Part shown: positions 24,075 to 33,910 of the stretch, piece by piece
How positions within the stretch are numbered: the first letter of the stretch is position 1
How the letters are laid out: each line of letters begins with the position of its first letter
Assembly (NCBI GenBank): GCA_023055355.1
Contig: JALJCS010000034.1
Coordinates: forward strand, 2,184,001 to 2,248,000
DNA length: 64,000 bases
Reading direction: 5' to 3'
Source: Agelaius tricolor
Taxonomy: Eukaryota > Chordata > Aves > Passeriformes > Icteridae
Made by a program: the position numbers and the translations under genes
Notes under the pieces: generated by a model
Databases searched by the model: none
Told to the model about the DNA's origin: nothing
Seen by the model: the letters and a program-made list of their open reading frames with translations, nothing else

Positions 24075-25270
24075 GCAGGGCGAGGCGCCGGGCCGGGCTC
24101 GGGGTGCGGCCGGGGCTCTGGGAGGCTTCCCCGCCTGTCCCTCTCTCTAGCCCTCCTTCCTTCTCCCGTATTCGCCTTCTCTCGCTCCCTTTCCCCCATT
24201 CCCTCTCCCCCCGCAAAGCCGGCTCCTTCCTGTCCTGTCCCTAGCCCGCTACTCCCTTCTGTTCCCCCTCTCTCCTTCCTCTGTCCACCCTCCCTGTACC
24301 CCCGTCCCGGGCTTTCCCTTCCCGTCGCGCTTTCCTGCACAGCCCGAGCTCCCTCGCCGCCCTTTGTCATGCCCTACTCTCGCTCCTCTCTTCCCGTGCC
24401 CCCTTTCCTTCTTTGCCCCGCAGCCGCGGGGCTCGGGCTGCCGGAGAATAAAGCCCCGAGGGCCGGAGCCCGGCGCCCCTGGGCCCTTGCGGGAGTCCCC
24501 GCGCGGGGCCGGAGGCTCTCGGCGGATCCCCCCGTGCCGCTCAAGCAGCGCGGCCGACAGCGCCGGAGCTGCGGCTTTGCCGGCATCGCGCTGAGAGCGG
24601 CCCCCGCTCCGTGCCGGGCCGTCCCCGCCGTCTGTGCCGCTCCCTCTCTCGCTGCCCCTGGCCCGTGACAGCGAGGCTGGGCAGGAACCTCAACCCTTCT
24701 GGGGGCTGCCCCCCCTTTCCTGTTGCAGCAGAATCCCTTGCTGGGGCCATGCACGTGTGGGAAGGGCTTGGGGGAAGCGCTGCGCTGCTGTCCAGGGCAG
24801 GCGGACTCGTTCTGAGCCTTCTTTGGGGGTCAGGAAAAGGGGGGGTGAAGGCTCGGGGCTCTGATGCCGTTGGGGGCACCCCAAGGTGCCCAGGAGAGGG
24901 AGCCCCACGGCGGTGCAGGAGCCGATGGGGGGCGGGCGAGGGGCGGGGGTCACGCTGGGTGCCGTCCCCCAGAGGGACCCAAAGCTGCCACCAAATGCAC
25001 AGGGAGGGGTGAGTGGGTGTAGGATGCTAAAACCTGGCAAGGCATTCGGTTTTCTAAGTATTGCTAAAGAATAGGAATTGGTCTCTAAACTCAGCTGGGG
25101 AGAAACCCTCGCTATGCACTCATTTGTTTACAGGAATGTAGGAAGCTCCGACTGGAGATGGGTTGTAGTTCTGAAGATATTGCCGTGAGGTTTTGATCTA
25201 GGAACGGACCGAGCTGTGCCCTGGAACCCTCAGAACAGCTGCAGGGGCTGAAGGCCATAGAAAGGGCTCT
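24075..25270 (+). repeat. Family Q GC-rich repeat element, copy in duplication 1
   Basis: The unit begins with a long pyrimidine tract (TCCCTCTCTCTAGCCCTCCT and on). It then shows an acceptor-like CCCCGCAG ending at 24,423, AATAAA at 24,447-24,452 followed by GCCCCGAGGGCCGGAGCCCG, and a downstream part with GTTGCAGCAGAATCCCTTGC and CTGCTGTCCAGGGCAG. Related copies lie at 39,950-40,890, 47,690-48,360 (plus), 49,130-49,980 (minus) and 62,235-63,250 (downstream part only). Intron, acceptor and polyadenylation signal are conserved between copies, so the family may descend from a spliced transcript or a retroviral LTR/leader. The splice donor seen at 47,847 is not preserved here. Confidence 0.7.
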
Positions 25271-26750
25271 CTGGCACCTTTTGCCTCCGTTCTCTGCCAG
25301 CGCCCAAAGCGTGTCGCAGTCCCGGAAGAGGCGCTTGTCATCCCGAGAGCCAAAAGGAAGACGTGTCAAATCCCAGCTCTGCCTTGTGTTTCGTGTGGGT
25401 TTTTTACTTCGTATTGATGTCATTCCAGAGAGCAAGGAAAGAAGAAATGTGACCGGGTCCCACTATTGCTGTGTGAAGGCTTTTTTGAACGGCTGCTGTA
25501 TTTATATTGTCTTTTCCCACTCCAAGCTTGACTTTTGCCCTCGTTTTTCGAGCTCTGCTGCATTGGGTGTCCCAAGGAGGGCGGGGTTCCTCAGCAGGGC
25601 TCTTAGGAGGTGGCGCTGATTCTGCTTTTTCTGAAGGCGTCTCAAAGCGTGCTACCAGAATGACAGTTTTGTGCCCTGGAAAGCTTTCCCTCAATGCCAT
25701 CAGCGCACGTCCGTGTCTGAATTGTGGAAGCAGACGGACTAAGAACAGCCAGCACCCGGAGCAGATTTCTGTTGGCTCTGTGTCTGTGAGAAGCGGGCTG
25801 TGTGCTGGACGGGGAGAGGCGCTGTTGGAGAGTGGCATCAGCGCCAGGTGTGAGCTGTGAGGATGATGGGGGGCTCGGAGCAGCGCCAGGTGTGAGCTGT
25901 GAGGATGATGGGGGGCTCGGAGCAGCGCCAGGTGTGAGCTGTGAGGATGATGAGGGGCCGGCTCCTGCCGGGGGGGCGAGGCTGTTTTAGGGGGAGGCTT
26001 TGCCCCAGCTGCCTTTTGCATGGAGCTGCTGAGTAGAGGGGTTCATGGGGGGCTCCCGGGGCTGTCTCATGGAAGGACTGCGAGAGCTGCTGGCAGCGTC
26101 TGGGCGAACACCTGGATACGCGCTTGGATCCGCGGAGCATCGCTTCAAGGAGGTGCCGAGGGACGAATCTTTGTGCCGGGAAGCAGCAGCCGAACGGGTG
26201 AGCGCGTGTGGATTTGGAGCGGGGACTTTGGTCCTTTCCCTTTTCAATTGGATCTTGGCAGTCCCCCCTCCCCGCTTCCCCAGGAACAAAAAGGGAGCTT
26301 GTGAAGACAAAAGAAATGAAGGAGAGGCAAGCAGCTACTCTCCTAATATTGTCTGTGTTTGAACTGAGAGGGATCCGCCTTCACCTGCGGTTCGAAGGGT
26401 GTTGATTGAAGGAAAAGCTGCCTTTTCCCGGCTGTTAGGGGTATCCCAGGGGTGACAGGGAATCCCTGCGTTCCATTTGAACGGGAATGGGCAAAGTATT
26501 GTTGTCATCGGATGGCTTTGATTTGAAGGCAGCCAGCCCATTTTCATCATCCTAAGGTTTAAATGGAGGGGACAGCGCTGGTGTCCCTCCTTTGCAAGGG
26601 TTTGAATGGAGGTCAAAATCCCCCTTTGCACATGGCTTGAAGGATTTCATTGGAGGAAAGCCCCTTCTTTTCTGCTCTCCTAGGGGATGAACTTGAAGGG
26701 GAGAACCCATTTCTTTGCCCTTGTTGAAGCGAGGTGAGCGCCGCCCGCGG
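25271..26750. other. Copy-1-specific sequence, no gene recognised
   Basis: Mixed-composition DNA absent from copy 2. It holds the 42-bp tandem repeat at 25,839-25,964. Reading frames on both strands overlap and are partly produced by that repeat (the LLRAPHHPHSSHLA-type repeats on the minus strand). I recognise no domain. Confidence 0.45.
25839..25964. repeat. 42-bp tandem repeat, three units
   Basis: Three units start at 25,839, 25,881 and 25,923 with the sequence CAGCGCCAGGTGTGAGCTGT plus a GAGGATGATGGGG continuation. The spacing is exactly 42 bp, a multiple of three, so reading frames stay open across it on both strands. Confidence 0.95.
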
Positions 26751-27790
26751 CGTCAGGTGGTGACGATAAAGGTTTGGTTTGAATCGAGTTCTGTACTCGG
26801 ATATTTTTTCTGCCGGGCTGTTCTGTTTTTAAAGGCGTGCAATGGTTTCTACGGGTCGTTGCGGGAAGCAGCGTCTCGGATTTTAATTCTGTCGCCGTGG
26901 CTTTTATTAGCGTGGGCGTGTAGCGTTTGTTTCGGTGGGTTCGAGGTGGCGTCGTGTCGTTAATAGCAGCGGGGTTTTTAAAATCTCTCTAATTGCGTTT
27001 GTGTTTCTCGTCTTCCAGGGCTTTTATTTCTTTGGTTTGCTTGATTGTAGTGTACGTTTTATTGTTACGGATCATTTGGGAGATCTTGTGAATGGTTACG
27101 TTTCTCTTTAGGCTTTGTGTTTATTTCTGGGTGGTATTTTTATTTTGATCGAATGCGTTTATTCTTCAGTTGGGAATAATTTTTTTATTGTAAATTAAAG
27201 TTGATTTGGTTTGGGGGACTTTTTTTACAAATGTATTTTCTTTCTTTCTTTTCTTTTTTTTTTTTCATTTTTTGTTGTCCTTTGACATATTTGGTGGTTG
27301 TTGATCAGTTTTATTTTTGGGAACGTGGGTATTTATATGGTGGGTCTTTTTAAGTAGTTTTTTAAATTTGGGTAGATATTTTCTTATTTTTTAGTGGTTG
27401 AGATTTTTTTTTCTGTTTCGTTAATTAGTTCGCTTTCTAAAGTTCTTTTGGCAGAGTATTGTTTATTCTTTGAGTTAGTGTAGATGTAGAATTTTGGTTA
27501 TTTTTTAAATAACGTTCAGGGTCAGTGGCACTGTTGGGAGTTGAGTGAGTTGGTTTGGGTTTTTTAGAGGTTTTTGTGATTTGCTGCGTGTGTTTCTCAA
27601 GGGTTTTCTTTTCGTTTGGTTCCATTTTTCTGATGTGATGAGAACTGTTAGTGAAAAGAGTGTTGTGTGTTTTTTTCGCTGGCAGTCGTTTGGCTGGTGG
27701 AGGTATCTTGATGGTTTTGGAAGACATTGGTGGGAATTCGATGCTGTTTGTTTTGTCATTGCATTTAGGAATTGGATTTTAAACGTGAAA
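26751..27790. repeat. T+G-rich, C-poor block (family T), diverged copy
   Basis: The plus strand is mostly T and G with few C. It shares motifs with 29,880-30,940: TTCAGGGTCAGT/TTTAGGGTCAGT followed by GTGAGTTGGTT, and ATGGTGGGTCTTTTTAAGTA versus a GGTGGGTTTTTATAGGCAAT motif, each followed by ATTTGGGTAG. This is therefore a third, more diverged member of the family. Minus-strand frames rich in Lys, Thr, Asn and Pro are compositional. Confidence 0.65.
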
Positions 27791-28900
27791 TTCTAAAGAT
27801 AGCTATATTTAAGCAAAACAAGTAGGTGTGTAGGAATGGGAATAAACTTTTATTTTGATCGATTCGATCTCTATTTAAAATTTAACAGGTAACATAAGTC
27901 ATGATATATTCCAATAAGATATTGTATTTTTTAGTAGAGTATTGTGTATGTTTGTGGATATATAAATAGAGATTATGAATATAAACACAACTCAAACGAA
28001 ATTTTAGATATAGAAATGTATTGCGAATCTATGCAGATATAGATATAAAATTATTAAAGACTTGTAAATATAAAGTGACATAAATCCATACAACACATAA
28101 TACAAGTAATACTTTATATATTTTATTATATTATATTATAGGAAATAGCTGTAAAATAGCTATAAATATAGTACATCACTATGATATAATATATAAAAAA
28201 TTATAGATATGATAAATAAAAATATAACAATATTTTTTCAAGTAGTTTAAAAGAAAGGATGGTTTTGTTTATTATTTGGCAAAAGCAGGGGTTTTATTAT
28301 AAAAACTACAAATAATATGAAGGTAGAAATCGAAGTGTAAAAATATCTCATGAATACATAAAGATTTATAGAAAAATTGAAAAGATTAGAAAAAATAAGT
28401 TGTAGCAGTAGATATGGTACACAATAAAAATAATAATTTATCTATATTATGTGAATAATATATATCTGATATGTAATTATTAATATAATGCATCAGTATA
28501 AACTGTGAATATAAATGGGAATATAATTATGCAAGCTATAAATATAAAAATATTCCAATATAATTTAAAAGAAGGGTTTTTTGGTATTTGTTTGGTTAGA
28601 GACAGGATTTTTTTTTTTTGAATAATAAAAGTATGAGAGAAATCTAAATCTAAGTATAGAAATATAAAATCAATATATAATGATGTTGATAAAACCACAA
28701 AATATGAGTAAATGCAGATAATAGGAATAGACGTAATACATTGTATAAGTGACGTAACACATCAATGTCCGGTATAAATATGCGTGTGAATAGAACTAGG
28801 AAAACTAGAAATATAAAATTTATTTACAGAAGGCTTGAAAGAAAGGGGGCTTGTTTGGTTCTTGTTGGGTAAGAGGCAGGTTTTTGGCATTTATTTTTAG
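27791..28900. repeat. AT-rich satellite monomers (family S)
   Basis: Diverged AT satellite with recognisable boxes near 28,283 (AAAAGCAGGGGTTTTATT), 28,599 (GAGACAGGATTTT) and 28,873 (GAGGCAGG). Spacing is about 316 and 274 bp. The last box runs directly into the GC-rich module at 28,915, as also happens at 32,964-33,025. Confidence 0.7.
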
Positions 28901-28914
28901 AGGAGTTTTTGGGG

Positions 28915-29580
28915 GGGATCGCCCCTGTTCTTTTTTGCCGCCTTGGCCGCCCGCAGCCCCAAGGCGCGCGGCGCCCCCGGCTGGGGTGGGCGGCAGTGCT
29001 GCCGCCTTGTGGGCAGAGCGCGGTACTGCAGGCCGCCGCCGCCAGGCAGCCCTCTTGGGCGTGGCGCGTGGCGGAGTTTGTTTGACCGTCTCAAAATGGC
29101 GGCCAAAAGGGCGGGAAACCGGAGGACCCCGGTCTGTCTTTGCGGAATGCCTGCACGGAACACCGACGCCGGCGCGGTCCCGGCGGGATTTTCTGTGGCG
29201 TGTCAGGCGTACCCGACACGGGCTGTGGGCTCAGTGGCGCCGAGAGCGGGCCTATTTCGGCGGGTTTCTGACCGGCGTCTGCGTAAGCACCTCTCTCGAC
29301 CGAGGGGGGGGGGGGGGTCCTCTCTTGGCCGCCATCTTGAGAGCGGCGCGTCGCCGATGTCACGGAGTTTGTTTGACCTTCTCAAGATGGCGGCCAAAAG
29401 CGCGGGAAAATCGCGGACCCGGGAGTCTGCCGCCCTGTGGCCAGAGCGCGGTACTGCAGCCCCCCGAGCCAGCGCCCTGCCCCTCGCCGCTGGCTGCCGG
29501 GGGCGGGGCAAGGACGCGGCTGCCGAGCGAGGCAAGGGCGAGGGGCGGGAGCGAGCGGCGGGCGGGGCGGGCTCGGTAAA
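28915..29580 (+). promoter_or_regulatory. CpG/YY1 promoter-like module (family M), two subunits
   Basis: The GC-rich module starts GGGGGGATCGCCCCTGTTC. It has TGCCGCCTTGTGGGC at 29,000-29,014 and AAAATGGCGGCC at 29,093-29,104, 93 bp apart. A second, diverged subunit has AAGATGGCGGCC at 29,384-29,395 and TGCCGCCCTGTGGCC at 29,428-29,442. Both subunits carry AGAGCGCGGTACTGCAG after the TGTGG box and GTTTGTTTGACC before the ATGGCGG box. The same module is at 33,025-33,300. ATGGCGG with upstream GC boxes fits a YY1-driven TATA-less promoter. No encoded protein is recognisable. Confidence 0.55.
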
Positions 29581-29584
29581 TCCT

Positions 29585-29875
29585 CTCTTAACATGTGCCA
29601 ATGCTTCTGTCAAACTCATCAGGGCAGGACAGCGTTCAGACTGAAAGTGTGAGACGATGTGGAGTGAGACAGAGACTCTGACAGGAGCACCGGACTCACA
29701 AGTGCACGAATTTTGCTTTTTGCTTGGATTTAAACTCAGAAGTTGTAAGGAATTTGGGAAGGAGAAGGGACATTTCAGAAGGAGAAGAAGAAAAAGAAAT
29801 TGTTGTTCTTACAGCCCTGGCAAAATCTTTTGTTCTAGCTAATAAAGGAAGTTAGTTGAAATAAAAAAAAGAAAA
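29585..29875 (+). other. Terminal-exon-like block with AATAAA and A-rich end
   Basis: Non-repetitive, moderate-GC sequence from CTCTTAACATGTGCCAA to the AATAAA near 29,841, followed by an A-rich tail (GAAATAAAAAAAAG). It is conserved in copy 2 at 41,100-41,385, where it directly follows a GGGA array instead of the CpG module. It looks like the 3' untranslated end of a transcript or an old retroposed 3' end. I do not recognise a source gene; its short frames have no known domain. Confidence 0.4.
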
Positions 29876-30945
29876 AAACGTGGGTTTTTTCCCCTCGCTG
29901 TTGTATTCATTGGTGATATATGGTGTGTTGTTTTATTTCTTGGTCTTATTAACTCTGTGTAAATAGTTTTTTGAGTGAAGCTCACTTTCTGCACGGGTTG
30001 GTTTGTATTTGAGGTAGGATTAATTTCAAGAGGTTTCTTTCCTAGACTTCTGGTAGGTATTCCTGGGATTTTGGTTTTGTTTGCTGCATGTATCAACAGA
30101 GAGATTTGGTAGGGCCAGCTGGGCTGCTGGAGTTTTGGGTGTTAATTTATGAGATGGCTTTTGTTCAATGCAGTTTTGAATTGTTGAAAGGGTTTTTAAT
30201 TGTAGTTGTTTTAAGGCGGTCTTTAAGAATTGTTTGTATTGTTTCATGTTGTTTGTAGTTGGTGTATGATCAGGGATATGGTGGAACTTCTTGAACGTTC
30301 TGGTTTTAGCGTTCCTAAGTTCCGATTTCTTTCTGCTTTGCTGTTTTGTTTCTGGTTTTCTTTTTGGGGACAGGGGCATTTGTATACGGTGGGTTTTTAT
30401 AGGCAATATGTCTTTCAATTTGGGTAGTGATATTTTTTAGTATTTTAATAGTTTAAATTTTTTATTTTCATGCTTTTTTAATATTTTAAAATAATTTTTA
30501 TAGATTATTGGTTATTATTTGTGAGTTACCCTAAAGGTAGAGTTTTGGGGGCTTTTTTTAGTAATGTTTAGGGTCAGTTGTAGGGTTTTGAGTTTAGTGA
30601 GTTGGTTGGATTTAATTTTTCATGGGTGTTTGTTTTTACTAGCAGTTCTGTCATTTTCCATGTGTATCTGAGTTTTTTGGGGTTTTGAGCCATTGGTTTA
30701 GGAGGAAGTTTATGATGAGAATGTACGGAGCTTTTGGGCTAGTTATAGTGGGATTTAAAGTTTCTTTACAGTTCGGTTGATTTGAGTTTTTCTTAGGGTT
30801 AAATGTCGTGGGGTCTTTGTTCTGTTAGTCCTAGAAATAGGTTTTGTTTGGATACGCTGCGATGGATGAGCGTGGGCTGCGTACCGGTGCTGCCGAAGGC
30901 GCGGTATTTGTGTGGTTCTGATGTGTTGGGTTAATGAATTGATAC
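29876..30945. repeat. T+G-rich, C-poor block (family T), copy 1
   Basis: The plus strand is T and G with very little C; the line 30,541-30,600 has only two C in 60 bases. It aligns with 41,390-42,440 with few differences and, more distantly, with 26,751-27,790. On the minus strand it is A/C-rich and G-poor, and gives a 130-codon frame (30,026-30,418) that I regard as compositional. It is a repeat block of unknown origin. Confidence 0.65.
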
Positions 30946-32990
30946 GGTCTAATATATAGATTAAAGTAGAAATAAATAAAATATAAAAATAAATATAAAA
31001 TGATAGTGGTAAACATTAATATAGAAAACAAATAGATAAATATATAAAACTATAATATATAGTATATTATTGTAACAGATGATAATACATAGAAATGATA
31101 GTCTATTATATATAAATACAAAGATACATAAATATAAGTTGTAAATATAAAAATATTTTGATAGAGTTAAAATAAATTGGGGATTTTTTGTTTTTTATTA
31201 GGTTATAGGCTTGGGTTTTTTTATAAATAGAAATAATATAAAACTAAAAATCCAGATATACAAATATATAATACATATACTGAATATTAAATATAGATAT
31301 ATAAATATTTAATATAAAGAAATAGAAGTAAAAGAATATATAGGATGTAAAATAATATATCTATTAATATATTCCAAGGTAGTCTCTCTAATATATATCT
31401 ACAAATATAATAAATGAAAATTATAAATGTAAATGTGAATATAATTATGAAAAATAAAATTATTTTTAGAATTTTAAATATTGTTTAAATCAAGGGGTGT
31501 CTTTGGTTTTTGTTTGGTTAGAGGCAGGGGTTTTATTTGAAATAATACAAGTATTATAGAAATGTGTATCTTAAGATTGAAATCTATCATAAGTATAGAA
31601 AGAGAAATGATGAAACTATGGATATAAATTTAAATCTAAATCTATGTCAGTAATATGAAGAGTTGTAGTATAGAATAGAAATGACCTTATGTGGCAATAT
31701 AAATGATAAATGGGAATAGAAATATAAGAATATGTAAATATCGTTGGAAAGAAAGCGAATTTTTTGGCTTTTATTCTAGTAGAGGCAGGAGTTTTATTTT
31801 AAATAATACAAGTGTTCGAGAAGTGAAAATCTTAACACAGAAATAGATAATCAATGAATCAAAATACGTATAAAAGTATAGAAATGAGTCCTCAGAATAG
31901 ATGTAATATAAAATATAAATTTTTTTATAAATTGACATTTATAAAGATAAATGTATCAGTAAGCAGTACACATTAATATACATTATAAAAATAAATGTGA
32001 ATATAAATACGAAAACATAGGGGTAAAATCTGTTTCAATATTGTCTAAAAGACAGGGTTGGGGTTTTTTTTTGGTTTTTATTGGGTTAGAGGCAGAGTTT
32101 TTATTTTAAATAATATGAATATAGATATTACTGTTACGTGTTTCTAAATGTTGAGATAGATAATCAAGATATAAATATATATATAAATATAAAATCTAAG
32201 TAAATATAAATAATAGGAAGAGATGTAATATAGAATACAAATAACAGTATACATTGATATACATTTTAAATGTAAATGTGGATATGAGCCTGAAAAATAC
32301 AATTTAAAAAAAAATTGAAATACAGTTGAAAAGAAAGGGGTTCTTTTTGGCTTGAATTTGGGTAGAGGCAGGGGTTTTATTTTAAATAATGTAAGCGTTA
32401 CAGAAGTAAAAATCCTAACACAGAAATATATATTAAATATAGAAAGACATGAATAAAAAGATATAAATAAATAGAAGAAATAGGAACAGATGTAAAATAG
32501 AATATAAATTTATAAATAAATCGGAAATTATAAAAGTAAAAATAAACATTATACATCAATATACATTTGAAGTATGAATGTGGATATACATATGAAAAAA
32601 AAATTTTTTACAAATTTAAATACAGTCGAAATTAAAGGGGTTCTTTTTGGCTTTTATTCGGGTAGAGGCAGGGGAATTATTTTAAATAATGTAAGCGTTA
32701 CAGAAGCAAAAATCCTAACAAATATATACTTACTATGTAAAAATATGTATAAAAATATAGAAATAGATTTAAGTACTAGGGAGAGATGTAATATGGAATA
32801 TAAGTTTATTTATACATAGAAATGTATAAATATAGATCAATACACATTTTAAATAGGAAGGTGAATATTAATATGAAAAAATATTTTTTAAATATTTAAA
32901 TATTTTTAAAAGAAATTCTTGGGTTTGGGTTTGTTTTTTTTTTTTTTTTATCCTATTAGGTTAGAGGCAGGAGGTTTTTTTTCTTCTTCC
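30946..32990. repeat. AT-rich satellite array (family S), about 0.3-kb period
   Basis: Tandem diverged monomers with a conserved box close to GGTTAGAGGCAGGGGTTTTA followed by TTTTAAATAATA. Box positions are 31,204 (variant), 31,521, 31,782, 32,089, 32,365, 32,665 and 32,964. Spacings are 317, 261, 307, 276, 300 and 299 bp. Between boxes the sequence is AT-rich with AAATATAAAAATATTT and GAAAGAAAGGGG segments. There is no coding potential. Confidence 0.8.
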
Positions 32991-32999
32991 TGGTTGTTT

Positions 33000-33460
33000 T
33001 GGGCATTTATTTCAGAGCAGTTTTTTGGGGGGATCGCCCCTGTTCTTTTTTGCCGCCTTGGCCGCCCGCAGCCCCGAGGCGCGCGGCGCCCCCGGCTGGG
33101 GTGGGCGGCAGTGCTGCCACCCTGTGGGCAGAGCGCGGTACTGCAGCCCGCCGCCGCCAGGCAGCCCTCTTGGGCGTGGCGCGTGGAAGAGTTTGTTTGA
33201 CCGTCTCAAAATGGCGGCCAAAAGGGCGGGAAACCGGAGGACCCCCAGCGATCTATCCGGACTGCCTGCACGGAACACCGATGTCGGCGCGGCCCCGAAG
33301 AGATTTTCTGTGGCGTTTGAATTGCGATGATGGCATTCCGATTCGCCTGCAGGGTTGGGCGTCGAAGGAAATTGTTTCTAGGGCTCGAGGTGGGTATCGG
33401 CATTTTGATCAGGCGGCTGGCAAAACGGCTACGCCTTGGGGTCTTTCGTGGGGCGCTGGG
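33000..33460 (+). promoter_or_regulatory. CpG/YY1 promoter-like module (family M) at the duplication junction
   Basis: Near-identical to the first subunit of the module at 28,915. It starts GGGGGGATCGCCCCTGTTC, then has TGCCACCCTGTGGGC at 33,115-33,129 and AAAATGGCGGCC at 33,208-33,219, again 93 bp apart. After about 33,320 the sequence departs from the other copy and leads into the CRE block of duplication copy 2. Confidence 0.55.
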
Positions 33461-33479
33461 GGCGTGGTCGGGGCGGGGC

Positions 33480-33570
33480 GCCGGGTGAACGAGGTGACGT
33501 CATAAGGCGGCACTCTGCCTGCAGTGCGCCGGTGCAGACGGCAGGGGGCGCTGTATAAAGTATAGACTAT
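33480..33570 (+). promoter_or_regulatory. Promoter-like block of copy 2: CRE, one CTCF-like box, TATA box
   Basis: TGACGTCA lies at 33,495-33,502, a single CAGGGGGCGCT core at 33,542-33,552 and TATAAA at 33,554-33,559. The core and TATA box are almost in contact, whereas copy 1 has five cores in a 38-bp-period array. The CRE and TATA are kept while the array has contracted here or expanded in copy 1. Confidence 0.55.
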
Positions 33571-33754
33571 TTATAAGAAGAAATAAAAGCTCTATGTCAC
33601 GTGCAGCTGTAGAAAATTTCAGGCTCCCAGGGAGGAAATAGTTTTCCTAAAGTCATTATAGTTTTGGGGTTTTTTTTACTCCCAGGTAGCCTGAACTTTT
33701 CTACTCCTTTTTTTATTCTAAAGCTAAAATGCAAAACCACGATTAGAAATACAG

Positions 33755-33910
33755 GGAAAGGAAAGGGGAAAGGAAGAAAGGAAGAAAAAAAAAAAGAAGG
33801 AAAAGAAAGGAAGAAAGAAAAGTGAAAAAGGAAAAGGGTGAGAGTGAAAAAGGAAGAGTGAGAGTGGAAAAGGGGGTGAAAAACAGAGTTTTTCAGAAAA
33901 AAAGAAAAAA
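33755..33910. repeat. GA-rich microsatellite, short version
   Basis: Purine tract of GAAA and GGAAA steps at the position equivalent to 17,232-17,440 in copy 1, without the long pure GAAA run. Confidence 0.85.

Larger units (their letters stand above)
16800..31375 (+). repeat. Tandem segmental duplication, copy 1
   Basis: This block aligns in the same orientation with 33,470-42,870. Offsets measured from shared landmarks are about 15,857 near 18.2 kb, 15,861 near 21 kb, 15,873-15,875 near 22.3-24 kb and about 11,505 from 29.6 kb on. The last step shows that about 4.5 kb of copy 1 (25,016-29,580) is absent from copy 2. Copy 1 also has about 560 bp extra at 17,608-18,170, a longer GAAA tract and four more CTCF-like units. 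Elsewhere mismatches are sparse (few per hundred bases by eye). The left edge lies in the GC-rich sequence before the CRE; the right edge lies in AT satellite and is approximate. Confidence 0.9.

Noticed and set aside
30026..30418. 130-codon minus-strand Lys/Thr/Pro-rich frame in the T+G-rich block
   Set aside because: The minus strand is G-poor, so TAG and TGA stops are rare and long frames are expected; related blocks do not keep the same frame.
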